Program-made: the position numbers and the translations under genes
DNA from: Ceratodon purpureus
Taxonomy: Eukaryota; Streptophyta; Bryopsida; Pseudoditrichales; Ditrichaceae
Direction of reading: 5' to 3'
NCBI GenBank assembly: GCA_014871385.1
Contig: CM026429.1
Location: forward strand, 14,619,979 to 14,683,978
Length of the DNA: 64,000 nucleotides
In this document: piece after piece, positions 23,616 to 36,200 of the stretch
How positions within the stretch are numbered: position 1 is the first letter of the stretch
Layout of the letters: each line of letters starts with the position of its first letter
The notes under the pieces: generated by a model
Databases searched by the model: none
What the model saw: the letters and a program-made list of their open reading frames with translations, nothing else
Told to the model about the DNA's origin: nothing

Positions 23616-25972
23616 CCATGGCCTGAACTTGACAAGTACTTAGATTTTGAGTTCTTAGGTTCAATTTTTACTATGTTGCTGATGCTTGATAATTTTCTAG
23701 AACGCATCAAAAGAGCTGTACGCATTTGTTGTAGTCAGTGTGCTTTGCAAGAGTATGAAAAAAATTTACTCAAAAATGTGCTCAAAAATGTGCTCAAAAA
23801 TATGAAGAGGAATAACACCATATTCACTAAATTGGCCAATCTTGATTATATTGGCAGCTCAAATAGTGGGATTCTAGTTCATTTTTTCTCTGTATTTGAT
23901 TAGTGCGGTGTCCAAAGTAAAAAGGATTGGTCAATTGAATGAATATGGCAAATATTATTCAGAAGATTGAAAATTTTAGCAAATGGATTGGCCTAGTCTC
24001 CCACCTATTGACATTATATTCTATGTAATCATGTTTTGAATGTTTAATCTCTTATGGAACTTTGGCTTTCCTTCCAAGAGACAATCAAATTGATGGGAAT
24101 AATTCAATTTTAGTATTTTGAAGTTCAGTTTTTTTTGTTTGAATGTAAAGCATTTTATGTTATGATATTGGCATTAGCTTTTAGAAACTCAAAGCAACTT
24201 CTATAATCCAAAGTCAACCTTGCAAATAAAAATTTAAATATATTCATTTCACATATAAAATCATCTAAAATCATTCTTTTCTAAGTTGGATATCATATAT
24301 AAGATGCTTTGTTATACTTACAATTAAACTATAACGTTGGTTCTTGTATATTATTTGTTCATAAAGTGACATTTGTTTTTTAGTTTGGTTGATGAATATA
24401 AATAAATATAATATATTTGGGCCTAAGCCAAATAAATACATGTTAGAAAAACTAATACCATTAAGTTAACACAAAATTTTAAATGTGAAGCTTTCATCTA
24501 ATTTGTCACAAATTACAATAACTAACACTAAAACATATTATGTTAAGCTTCACTAAAATAAAAATTTGTACATTTTTTTGTTGATAGAGCCTCCAAACTT
24601 TGGAAGTCATGGCCAAATGAAATATCATCAATGAATTTGGTCATACAATATTGAACCCAATTGGAAATTATGGTTTTAAGTTTTATTTGATGTTTTTAGA
24701 CACAATTAAATTTTCCTACGACATGCCTATTTGGACATTACATGGTTCAGTTAAAAATTTCTCATGATATTTTTGTTGTACATATCTAATCAAGATGATT
24801 AGAAAGATTTATGGTGTACATTTTTGGTGGTCGTTTCTTTTTAAAATGTTTTATTTGGATATTTTTATTTTTAAAAATGAAATACTTGCACATGGAACAC
24901 AGCTACGTTTCTTTAAGAGGGATTTCATTCTTTATATAGATTTAATTTTTTTCTACATAAAATTTATGTTCTAATTTAATTAACCCTTAAAGTTCTTTGC
25001 AACTTGTTTTAAACTTTAGTACTATTTTGGAAATTTTCTTTTTGATTTTTTTTTGAAAAATGTATTGATAAATTGAATAAATTTAGAGTGAACTACTTCC
25101 AAAGAAGATCAATATATTCAAACTTTGATTGTATGGAAATTTTAAAAAATAATAGCCCACATTTTTGTAGTCTTAAAAAACCTACTATTTCAAGAAACAA
25201 ATGATGTTCTAAATATCATGTTGGACATCCATTTTTCTTTTATTGTGAATGCAACTTATGATTTCAACCAATGATAAAATAAAAAAAATGCATGTACAAA
25301 AATAAAAATAATAATTTTGATAAGTGTTCAAAGGCATATAAATTTCAAACATTTGAGAAAGATTGAATATAGTTTTTGGACTTTTAATCTTATCTATAAT
25401 TTTTTAATCATCATAATTTACATTTTCTATTTTGAAATGAACTTCATTGAAGTTGTAGAATTCATGTACTATGACACATTTAAGTTTGGTCAAGTACCTT
25501 CAATCGTCTAGAGGTTAAATGCGTATTTTTCATTGTGCCAAGCTATACTTGCTATGAAGTTGGATTTTTATAAATCTACATAATATTTTTGTTACCCAAT
25601 ATTGTTTTTCTTAAATGCACATATATTTTACATAATTAATTACATTTTTCCTGATAACTAATTATAAAATTTAATCTTCCTTGATTTACTTAAACAAGAG
25701 ACAATGTACAACTCTATTTGTCCATGTGACATTTTCGTATTATGTTCTAAACCTTTTAGTACTAAACCATTTGGATGACAACCATTACACACATATCTCA
25801 CAAGTAATGGAGCTAATGTGCAACCATGGCAGTTGTAAAAGCCAAATACTCAAACAACGAATTTTGTGTAATATAGAGTGCTAACTAATCAACAAAGAAC
25901 CTTATAACCAAAACATGAACTAATAGAATATACAATACCCAAAAATTATGGACGTCGAAGTTGTCGGAGCCA
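23616..25972. other. Very AT-rich intergenic region
   Basis: No gene is supported. TTAACCCTTAAAGTTC at 24980-24995 and TCTAGAGGTTAA at 25506-25517 could be ends of a decayed TTAA element of about 530 bp, but the match is weak. Confidence 0.3.
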
Positions 25973-28900
25973 CTAACTCTCATAATCCATCACACAACGG
26001 ATACATCCTCCCGTGTTCAAGAGATCAAATGCTTCTTGAATCTTGGAAAAGGGCAACTTGTGGGTGATGTAGTGATCCAAGTTAATACGCTGTACCATCA
26101 AATTAAAGTGACGTGTTAACTATATGCAATAAAATCATACAATAAAATCATCAAATCGCTGGCGTTAGTTATTATGTGAGGAGATGGATCATGCATTTCT
26201 TAGTTTTGTTTACACAATCCAATTGCAGGAATTGAATTTTTTAGGATTGGAAAACTGCACGTTAATGGAAGGATAACCAACCCCTGCAATGCACTGATCC
26301 ACGAGCTCAGGAAGTTGGCTGCGGCCCTTGTATCCTCCAAACAATCCTGATGTCCACGTTCGACCCCATAAAAGTGCAGCTGGATGGAATGAAACTCTTT
26401 GAGAGGATTCCACAAGTCCAAGGATGCACGACACTCCTCCCCACTGCGGCACGTTTTCAATAAGTTACAAACTACTCATTGACTTTATCGTTATTTGACA
26501 ACATGGATTAGGAAAGAAGAAGAAAAACTCCAATTTCGGGAGGAGTAGGCGTGAATAAAGTGTTTGGTTGTTCCACCACTAAGGTTTATATCCATAGATT
26601 ATGAACTTCAAAGTTCAGCCCATACCACTATTCTTTCCATCATTTTCGCCGTTATCATAAACTTCATGATTATCATATGTATGCTCGGTTGTCATAAACT
26701 TTGTGATTATCATATGTATGGTTGGTGGTTTTTAGTGACTTCCTAGCTTAGTGCTTATAGATACTAGTGAAAAAATGGTCTAAGGTGACTAGCGAGCATA
26801 TCAATGATATGGTGTAAAAATCCTACTCCATTAGCTCATTGATATATTCATTGGTCGTTCCACACCATCTTTCTACTAGTAGAATTATTGGTGGTTACTG
26901 GTTGGTTTACCTTACCTTATTTTTTATTGTGCAAAGACACAACTTAGGTATAGTCAAGTAATGTCAATACATTGACTTTTGATTTTTTCATAAGTATGCA
27001 ATACACTAATTCAATAAAATGATAGTAACATGAATTGAATTACTTTGTACTCGCAAAAACATATTACTAACAAAAGGTTTTGAATCCATGATCCACCTAG
27101 ATGTATATGTTCAAATATTGATGTGGTGAATACATCTTATGGAGGTACCTAAATTATTGGTTTGGGATGCACGTGCTACGTATACATTACATAGTGTACC
27201 AATTTTAGGATTTTGAACTTACTTCAACACAGCACTCCAAAGCTGACGAGATGACACCAGGGTCACCTGTGCAATCAAAGCTGTAGTCTACTCCACCATT
27301 TGTCATGGTTCTGATCACCTGCCTCAACAACAACAAATCTCGCTCAATGAATCCAAAAAAACCAAAAAAAAGGTATTGCCATCTTGTTTGAATTGGCATG
27401 CATATCATGGATTTTTTCTTTTTCTGAAGACTCCTAAAACTCGTTTTTAATTTTTTGAAAATTATTCTGAAAAGAGAAAATAGGAAGGAAAAATAAGAAT
27501 TTTCATAATGTTTCAAAATAAATTTATGTCTATTTTTGGGTCATTTCATAATTTAAGTTCCAATATATGAATACACAATTACTCTTCTTCATAAAGGCTT
27601 AACTATGAACATAGATTTTTGTAAAATACTATCTTCCTCTTTGTATGCAAGTATTGAGTAAGATATTGATATTTTTTATAATTGAAAAGCATGGTGTTAC
27701 AATGCGTTTTAAATTTTGAACTTACTTCTTCAATAGGCTTATCGTATGATTTTGTATTCAGTGTATGAGTAAGCCCAAAATCCATACCTATTACATCACA
27801 AAGTAATTGAATGTTAGAAGGGGTAGTCAAATATATAATATGGATCAAAGAATTATTACGCCAATAGCTGTATGAATTGGAGATTTTTAATTGGATCATT
27901 TTTTTTGGAAAATGATAAATAATTTTAATCATACTAGAAAAAATCCATTCTAAGAAGAGCCAAAATATTTCACCCTCAATAGTATGCCATTTTTTTTCTG
28001 TCGCTATAAGATTATAATTATTTATAAAAAAAATTGTACTGCATGTAGAGGCAAAAACTTTTTTTTCTATTTTGATTTAGATTCTAGAAAAATGAGTTAT
28101 ATTTATATAAAATAAAAATTAGCAATATCATTAACCATGTCTCTTATAATATTTTTTTATAATACTTTGTTCCTTCTCTACCTCTAATTTTTATTTTTTT
28201 AATTTATTTATTTATTTATTTATTTGAAGTAAATGATGAATTTATTCCATAGCAAAAGAGACAAAATAAAGAACACCGCACCACAACTATCTCTAAAATT
28301 TGATGTGTATGAATCTAACATTACATGTAAGTAACTTTGACATCGTAGAACGCAAAATTTTGACATCTCAAGAAATTTGAAGCCTTGTAATGATGTCAAG
28401 GTAGGATACGAGGAAAACAAACCTCTTCACAAAAATGCTAAAAAAATTTCAATCTTTGTATTCAACCTTCATGAATTTTGTTATGCATATTTTTTAGTAG
28501 TCTAGATCAAGATCTTTTGATTCAAGCTACAAAATAAAAAATAGATCTTAGAAAACAAAAAAATAATTAGTTGGTTTTTTAATTCTTTGCTATAGAAAGG
28601 ATAGTTTGGAGTGTTCTTTGTGAGAGATAGTCAAGGAATTTTAAGGGCTAATGAAAATTCCATCACTAAAATGCTTGGTTAATTCCATATTGCATCCATC
28701 AACGTAACTATCCCTTGTCTATAATCATACTATAAGCATTTGACTTTTAAAATACACCCTCAAAGGACACACTTGAAAAACATTGCATCCTTTTTCTATA
28801 CCTTTCTAAATGATATTGTACTTTTTGGTGTGGGTGTTCAAAGTGTGTTTGAATAATGATATCATTAAAACTGAACAATTTTGTCACCTCTCAATATTGC

Positions 28901-29208
28901 AATAAATTTATTGCCAATGAAACAGAGTAAATAGGTATCTCACCTCTTTCTAGTTTGCCATCATCCCTCGCAACTCCAATAATTTTGGAACAGCCAGAAA
29001 CTTTGCAAGCTTCCACTACCTGTACAAAGAAATCACGTCGAACTCCTAAGCATGTGCTAAAGAGGACTTCCAAATGCACCTCGTATGAGTGTTTTTTGTA
29101 ACTCGGCTTCAAAAACCTCCTGAGTCCACTGATGATGCTTCCAAGATTAAAACGTACAGTACATTGATAGTTGATAGCACGTTTGTTCATAAATAATTCT
29201 TTAAAAAG

Positions 29209-29239
<31 letters not shown>

Positions 29240-31897
29240 TTTAAGGATGGAAAAATAAAAATATGAGAATATATGTGCAATATTTTTCTATTTTTAATCA
29301 GTCTAAGATTATTTTTAGTGACTCTTTTCTTAAAAGAAATATAAATAAATAAAAAATTTAAAAAACAATTTTAAAAAAAAAAAACTTAAAATTAAATTTT
29401 TGGGATATAAACCTTATTTTCCCAAAAATAAACAAGTATCCATTCAAGGGTGAATGAACCTGCTACAGACAAACGGTAAGTTACATAACAAAGATGGGGT
29501 CACTGAGAATGTGAAGCTCTCACCGCAAGGCCTATGGTTCCCAGGCCAAATACAGCTACAGTAGATCCGGAGTGCACTTTGCAAATGTTCCATGCCGAAC
29601 CAACTCCTGCAAAATATACCCTTTAGATTATATAGATTGTCGCACATTGATAGAGTTTTCCAAAAAAATTAGTTGTGTTTTCTAGGGTCCATCTATTCCT
29701 TTGTAAGTTTCATCTAGCAAAGAAAAGCTTTAATTAGTTTAAAAAATGTTAATTCAACAATCTTTTCTAGAGCTAATTCATGTTCTAAAGTTATTCTTCA
29801 AGGATATATTATCAAAGAACTTAGTACCCCTCCCTGTTATAGAATAAAGAATAGATACTATGAGTTTTCAAGACTTTTTGAGTAACTCTAATAACGCAAT
29901 TATGTCATGTTATGTAAAAATTGATTTCTTGTGGATAACCAAATATAGATTGCTTACGGATGAATAGAAACATTCACACATGAAGCAAACTGTTTGAATA
30001 GGTAATCTAAAAGGGTGTAATGGTATTGTCGCGGCATTGTTTCAAAATAAGAACTTCATGTGTAAATAAAACATGCGGTAACTGGGTAGACATGTTACCT
30101 GTAGGTATTCCGCAACCCAAAAGACAAACTTTGGTAAGGTCTGCTTTAGCATTGATTTTTGCAATACAAGCCTCATCCATGGTACTATATTGACTAAAAA
30201 CCGAGATGCCAAAGAAATGGTAGATGGGTTTTCCATCTTCGATCCTTGTGAACCGCGTGGTGGCCTTGTCGGAAGGCATCAACCCACTGCCCCAATTGAA
30301 CATGAATGTATCACAAATGTTGGTTTTGTTGGACTTGCATTTTGGACATTTTGTACACTCACATTGCCACACAGGTATGCATTTATCCCCAGGCTTTATG
30401 TGTTTGATCTGGGCCCCAATGCTCTCACATATCCTGCCACGGATTCAAGCAAACACAGCGAGATCATGGCCCTTTCACCTTACCTATTGTATGTGATTTA
30501 CACAATAGTTAAAATTTCTTAATAAGTTGATCAAATCATATGATCCATGATAGAAAAAGGTATTGGACATAGTGTGTTTTCTTACCCAGCACCTTCATGG
30601 CCCATAATTCTTGGAAATAATTTTTGAGTGTCCTAAACAAACTAACCGCAAGTTAATTATAATCATCCTTCAAACATATAAGAAAAACTGCTAATTGAAT
30701 CACATGATGAGGGAGAGGGAGAGGGAGAAGAAGAGGAAGAGGCCCAAGTTCAAATATTACACATCGAATAAATTAAATAATATACCATATTGTGTAAAAA
30801 ATGTTCAATACGGTTTACCTTGCCCTTCCAGAAGTAGAGATCAGATTGGCAGATGCAGGCATTGGTGATTTTAACTCGGACTTCAGTCGGATGCGGAGGT
30901 GCACAATGGATATCCTCAAAGCTGAGGGGCTTGTTGGGTTCATAAGCAACTCCAGCTGCTCAAATCATTCACCATCCCATTCACGAAAGTGCATTCAATC
31001 ACTTGTCATGTTGAGCAAGATAAAATCAACATTTCTTCCTCAAGACATAAGAGAATACTACGAGAGTCATATAAGTTGTTTCAATCCAACAACTCCAGGG
31101 GACCGTGTACTAGTTCCAGTAAGCGAGCATGAACAACATCATTTTCTTTCGTTATTTGAATAGTGGGGCGACCAACATAAATAAGATTGGTCAATTTAAT
31201 GAATATGACAATATACAGAAATTGTCACTACCGACCTAAATTTTTACAAACTTGTACCTACTATTTGTAATAATCATGTAAGCTTGGAAAATATTGTAAA
31301 TCAATTTCATCCACATCATAGCCAACTGATCATACCATCAAACCCATAACTTAAGATAGGTAGATTCTTGCTGTTATATTCTAAACAATTTTGTCCTAGT
31401 GCTACTCATACTATAAAGCTCATTAAGATTTTCTAAGACTCTCACGCACTATCAGTGCCCAAATGGCATCTCTCTATAAATGTTTGTTTCTTATTAACTT
31501 CAAGTACATTTCTATTCACTATATCATAGTAATGTGCCCATCAAACCTTAACGTCATATTCATTAAATTATATTAACCGCTCAAATAATGTGATTTTAGT
31601 TCATTTTCTCTCTTTATTTAATTAATATGGCAACAAATATAAACAAGATTAGCCAATTTAATGAATATGGTAATCCTTGCATTAGAAAGCAAAGCCACAA
31701 CCATGTAATCTATTTTCACTCTCTACGCAACCCCGAACTCTTCACCTGAACTCTTCAGCCACTCTCAAATCATGAATTATTAGAATTGTGCAATTAAATT
31801 AGTTGTCAAGTCCTTTGGAGAGATCTGAATGAAGGAACATGATGTGGATAAAAACATTACCTTTGCATGTAATGACTTTGCCTGTCATGTCAGCCAT
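25973..31897 (-). CDS. ADH: Zinc-dependent alcohol dehydrogenase, plant medium-chain type
   Basis: Interconverts alcohols and aldehydes with a nicotinamide cofactor, in the cytosol. Exons (minus): 31861-31897, 30819-30955, 30586-30632, 30099-30433, 29524-29606, 28944-29019, 27726-27787, 27223-27318, 26282-26443, 25973-26089; total 1152 bp, 383 aa, frame continuous. Catalytic zinc ligands are Cys48, His70 (MGHEGAG) and Cys181 (GCGIPTG). Structural zinc cysteines lie in [15 protein letters not shown]. The nucleotide-binding loop is FGLGTIGLA. The end reads [19 protein letters not shown], then MDYES. Ten exons match the classic angiosperm Adh layout. Odd points: Gln49 where plant ADH has His (CHTD is CQSD here), and the coenzyme loop reads GVARDD where GVDLNP is usual, removing the Asp that normally selects NAD. 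Introns hold repeats but every exon is intact. Confidence 0.92.
26762..26880. mobile_element. Foldback MITE in an alcohol dehydrogenase intron
   Basis: ACTAGTGAAAAAATGG near the left end pairs with the complement of the right end (ACTAGTAGAAAGATGG), and further inner matches include ATATCAATGA. The 119-bp element lies in the intron between exons 8 and 9. Its ends resemble the CACTA-like foldback at 11009-11150. Possible 3-bp AGA duplications flank it. Confidence 0.5.
29161..29485. repeat. Dispersed repeat, copy B
   Basis: Related to about 8656-8915 in the same orientation, with several shared blocks interrupted by expanded AAT and A-rich tracts. It lies within the intron between alcohol dehydrogenase exons 5 and 6. 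Confidence 0.5.
29213..29239. repeat. AAT microsatellite
   Basis: About nine consecutive AAT units lie within dispersed repeat copy B, in an alcohol dehydrogenase intron. Confidence 0.8.
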
Positions 31898-33296
31898 GGC
31901 GAGCTGATGCGCAAGCAAGAGTGGTAATTTATCTTCGATGTGTAATGCCTGGCTTAGTGCTGATGATTGTGGAGACTGCGGAGCAGGGACATAATAGATG
32001 ATAACATTGGGCCATATGGGTGTTGGGGATGTTTGAGTGATGGGCCACTTTGAGCTGCTTGTCTTTGAAAGTATATAAATGTATGTACTGCTGCCAATCT
32101 AGATTCAAAAGGGTGTCTGTGCTCTCCATTGGGCCTAACCTTTCATAGCATACTAAGGTAGACAAACCTAAACCGATCATTTAAGAATTTTAGCATATGT
32201 GTTTGAGGTATATAAATTTGAAGAGGATTAATTTTCATGTATAAAAACATAAGGTTCTTGTTGAATGTAAAAACTTTGATAATTTTATATTGAAATAATT
32301 ACAATTATTTGAAGTGAAAAGTTGAAATCACACATGGTGGACTTGTAGGTTAATGTAAAACTGACCACCATGACACTAAAACTTGATCATGGTACTATTA
32401 CAAAATATTCTCATAGGATTCCCTTTTTACCAATTAAATTTAGTACTCTCTTCTAGATCTCCCAAGATTTTGAATTTGAAACTTTTATGAAATGGAGAAG
32501 TGTGTTGATTGGTTATGGGTGGTTGATTAGGTATGGATTCATCTATCTTATTAGGATTTATACACTACCATCCATAAAGCAAATGTTATATTTTTGGAGG
32601 AAAAAATCATTTTAAAAAATGAAATCTAGATCTTCATAATTCAATAAAAAATATTCATAAAATGGCCTCAAATGGCTTACAAATAATAGCAATATATTAT
32701 TATTATTGGTACTATTATTTAAGCAACTAACTAATTTTTGTTTTTAATCCTCATATTTTTTCAATTTATTACTTCTTTTGTTAGGTTTTGACACACCTTC
32801 TATGGTTTTTCAATACATGTTACTCACGTAACATTTAGGTAACATTTAGATAGGATTACCTATTTTGACTAGAATATGCAAATTCATTTACTTAAAAACA
32901 AATGATTACATAATTTTTGAAACTCATATGAATAAGTAAAATCGAAAAAATGTAGATAATAGGAATATCCTAAATGGTTAAATAATTGTAACCTTGAATA
33001 TATCCAGTGATCAAGAATCAAAATTCAAGGTTACAACCAAGATAGATTCGGTTTATATCATAACCATTTTCAGTTGAATAGTAGAATAAACAACCCACCA
33101 CATTGGGAACATCTACCTTATACCTAACAAGCCACCATAACGTGGCATAGCAACATAGTGAGTTCAATTGAAATAATTCTTAAAAAATGAAAAATTAGGA
33201 AAATTATAAGGATAAAAGAATGAAAATAGAATAAATCATTATTTGTAATGTACAGGTCTGGCAAAAATAATAATAATACAAAGCACCCAATATTCG
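31898..33296. other. Region between the alcohol dehydrogenase and REV1 genes
   Basis: Holds the 5' flank of the dehydrogenase and the 3' flank of REV1, both minus-strand. Most of it may be one decayed TA-flanked MITE (32156-33118), listed separately. No ORF is supported. Confidence 0.4.
32156..33118. mobile_element. Possible decayed TA-flanked MITE
   Basis: The left end AGGTAGAC (32156) and the right-end complement AGGTAGAT (ending 33118) are bordered by TA on both sides, like the two better elements of this family. The inverted match does not extend clearly beyond about eight bases, so this is tentative. Confidence 0.3.
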
Positions 33297-36200
33297 CTAG
33301 ATTTTGAGATGCCCTCCATAAAACTCCCCAACCAATCCCTGGAGGGCACAAAGCAAGGAACCATTTGTTAAAACTTGTACTTAGCTATCCTACAAAAGAT
33401 TCAACAGTAATTCGAAAGTTTACTTTTCAGACTAATAAGATCTCTCTTACTTGTTTTCTGAACATTGCCTGAGGGTTACAAGATGCATACTTGTCTGTTA
33501 ACTAATAGCTTAAGAAAAACACGAGGTCACCGCAGGTACCTGAACGAAGGGAATAGTTAGATCTTCCACGATCCTCCATAATTGAGACTTCGCTGCAACT
33601 CTTCTGAGCAAACGCATTATCATACATACTTCCTCCAAATTACATGCTATCATTTGTTGAGCATATTGTTTGAACAACTCCACACAACTTTGAATAACTT
33701 TCTCATTCACTGGAACTGAACATATATTTGAAAGCTGGGGGAGAAGAGACAGCAGTACGGTAGAAAACGGCCTCCGTTCAGATGGCACGTGCTCTGCTAG
33801 CACGCACAAATTGCAAAAATCTGCAGCACAATTTTGGAAAGATAGCTTTAAAATGAGAAATGATATATAATATCAAAGCTATGCTGCTAGCAAAACAATC
33901 TTTGATAAGAGAAGCTCTGTTTGTATCATCTTTCTACTCACCTGGACCTTTGTAATTCTTGAACAATTTTACCCATTTGGGTGGTGAACCAAACCAAAGG
34001 TCTTCAAGTGACGTTGGATATCTGCCATCACGTTGCATTCGAGGATCACTCACTGGATCTTTAAGGACTTCAGGCTCCTTTTCTGATTTAAACTTTGGGA
34101 CTGGCTGCTTGTTGGGCTTCTTCACCTGCTGTCGCGTGTACTCCCGCTCCAGTTCCCTTCGCAATGATAAAGGAAGCGCAGCCATCACCGATGGATCTAA
34201 CTGCAGCCACATGAAATGCCATTGTTAATTCTGATACCTCCCTATTTGGGGCTTTGTGTGAATTAAGTCCAAAGTTCCTGATGCGAATCAATAGCGGGTT
34301 TAATTTCAGATGTACTTCAATACCTGTGATGCTGGTGGCAATGCTACTATTTCGGGACTAACTGAAGATGGCCTTGATGATTCCCCTCGCTCTGTTGGAG
34401 CCAATGTCTCTTTACCTACACTGGATCCACTTCTATTTTTCGGTATTTCCACACTCAAAGCTGGCTCTGATGAATTGGTAATGTGTGGCCCCTTTATCAG
34501 AGACCCTGGAGAAGAGTGTTTGCCTCCAGACTTGCTTGAGACTACAGGATGGACTGGGAGCTCTCCATAAACTTCTTGAATTTCAGCTAGAATTTCTGGC
34601 GGAAGTGAAGCCAAAACTGAGGGGTCCAAATCAGAGAGTGCTGGTAAGTTTGATGTTGCTGTCGGCGCACGTTTCTTTATTGATTTTCTGATCCCCACCG
34701 AACCCTTAACATGTCCTGCACTGGAGTCTCTAGACGTGGTATTCTTTTTGCTTCCTGCGGATGTTGATACTGAAGGACCGAGGTGAGGCTGTTGCAAGCT
34801 TGACTCTGCGTAACACCATGTTGTTTTCAATATAGAGCGAGTTAGAAAGAGCATGAAATAAACTGAAAACAGCTGCAATGATGCTTCTCCATATCTCACT
34901 TCTATACAAAAGAGTTCATGACGTGGGAACTCCGAAAACTTAGCACACACAGGCTATATTACTTATATCCCACATGGTTGCCCGTATTCTTATTTGCCAA
35001 ATTGCTGGAGGTCCAAAGCTGGATGAGTGAAAATCAACCATACCTGCTTGTATTTGGCTACGGTCTTGAGCAGATGCAGCTGGTAGTAACTTTGATGCTT
35101 CCAAAGCTGGGATTTCTTTAGAAACAGCTTCTGCAGGTTTCACCTCCGGTGACCTACTGCTGTTCACGGTTGTGTCATGACCAGGCTTGAGATCCAGAGA
35201 GACGCCTTCAATCACCGTTACCTTCGTGGTCTCAGAAGCCAACCATGATTCGATTGGACGCTGCTGGTTTTGCCCACCTGCAATGAGCATATGGATAGCA
35301 GATAAATGCACTTTCTGCGGAAAGGAAGATCAATCATCTGTATCTTCTCGTCGAATTTGGAAGATTGAAAATGAAATGCATAATGAATGAAATACTTGAA
35401 CAGGAAACTTAGAGGATAATATAACTTCAGCACACCTTTCAGAGACTGGCCAGAACCAACTGCCTCAAGTCTTGTAACTTGCAAGCCTACCCCACGGACT
35501 TCACGTACGTCTGCCAAACAACAAATACATGAGTGCTTTCACGAATGTAGAAACATTGTTTTCCTTAAAAATAAATCATGCTGGTGACTTCGAGTTCATT
35601 CAGACATACCGAATGCAAAAGAGTTAAAAAGTTGCTTTGCCACACGAAGTAGAACCTCCTGGGAATCTGTAGCATATGCAACCTGAATAGCATGTGTCAG
35701 AGATACAATTCTGGAGATCTTATGAGTAAAGCCAACAAATCAAGGTTCAGGCTGAGGTATTGTACCGTTTCTGAGCGGCTGAAATTATCACAAACTCCAC
35801 AACCCATAAACTTGTAGGGTTCCCCAGAGCCTTCTTTCCGCTTCTTTACCTGGATATGAAAGTGAGCATAACGGTGCAGTAAGAGTGTGCCAGTAAAGTC
35901 AAGTTACTATATATTGTCAAAATTTAAAAGAAGCTGTGTCATATACTAAGTACTCAAAATAGGGAGTATCGATACTCAAAATAGGGAGTATCGAACTGAA
36001 TGAAGCTTACAAAACTTAGTAACACATGACATTTAACGTAGCGAACTACAAGCTCTAGGGCAACCGAAAATTTGTTGAAAAAGAACTTATACTAGTAAGC
36101 TAAGAACTATACCTTCAAGGTGATGGTCCGACCTTTTGCAGCAGCAGTTTGTAAGCGTGTTGCCACCTCTGTGCTGAGTGTTACAAGAAAACGTTGAGCC

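Noticed and set aside
24984-28646. Possible very long TTAA-type element with ends CCCTTAAAGTTC and its near complement
   Set aside because: It would contain four alcohol dehydrogenase exons, and one border reads TTAG rather than TTAA. Chance similarity is more likely.
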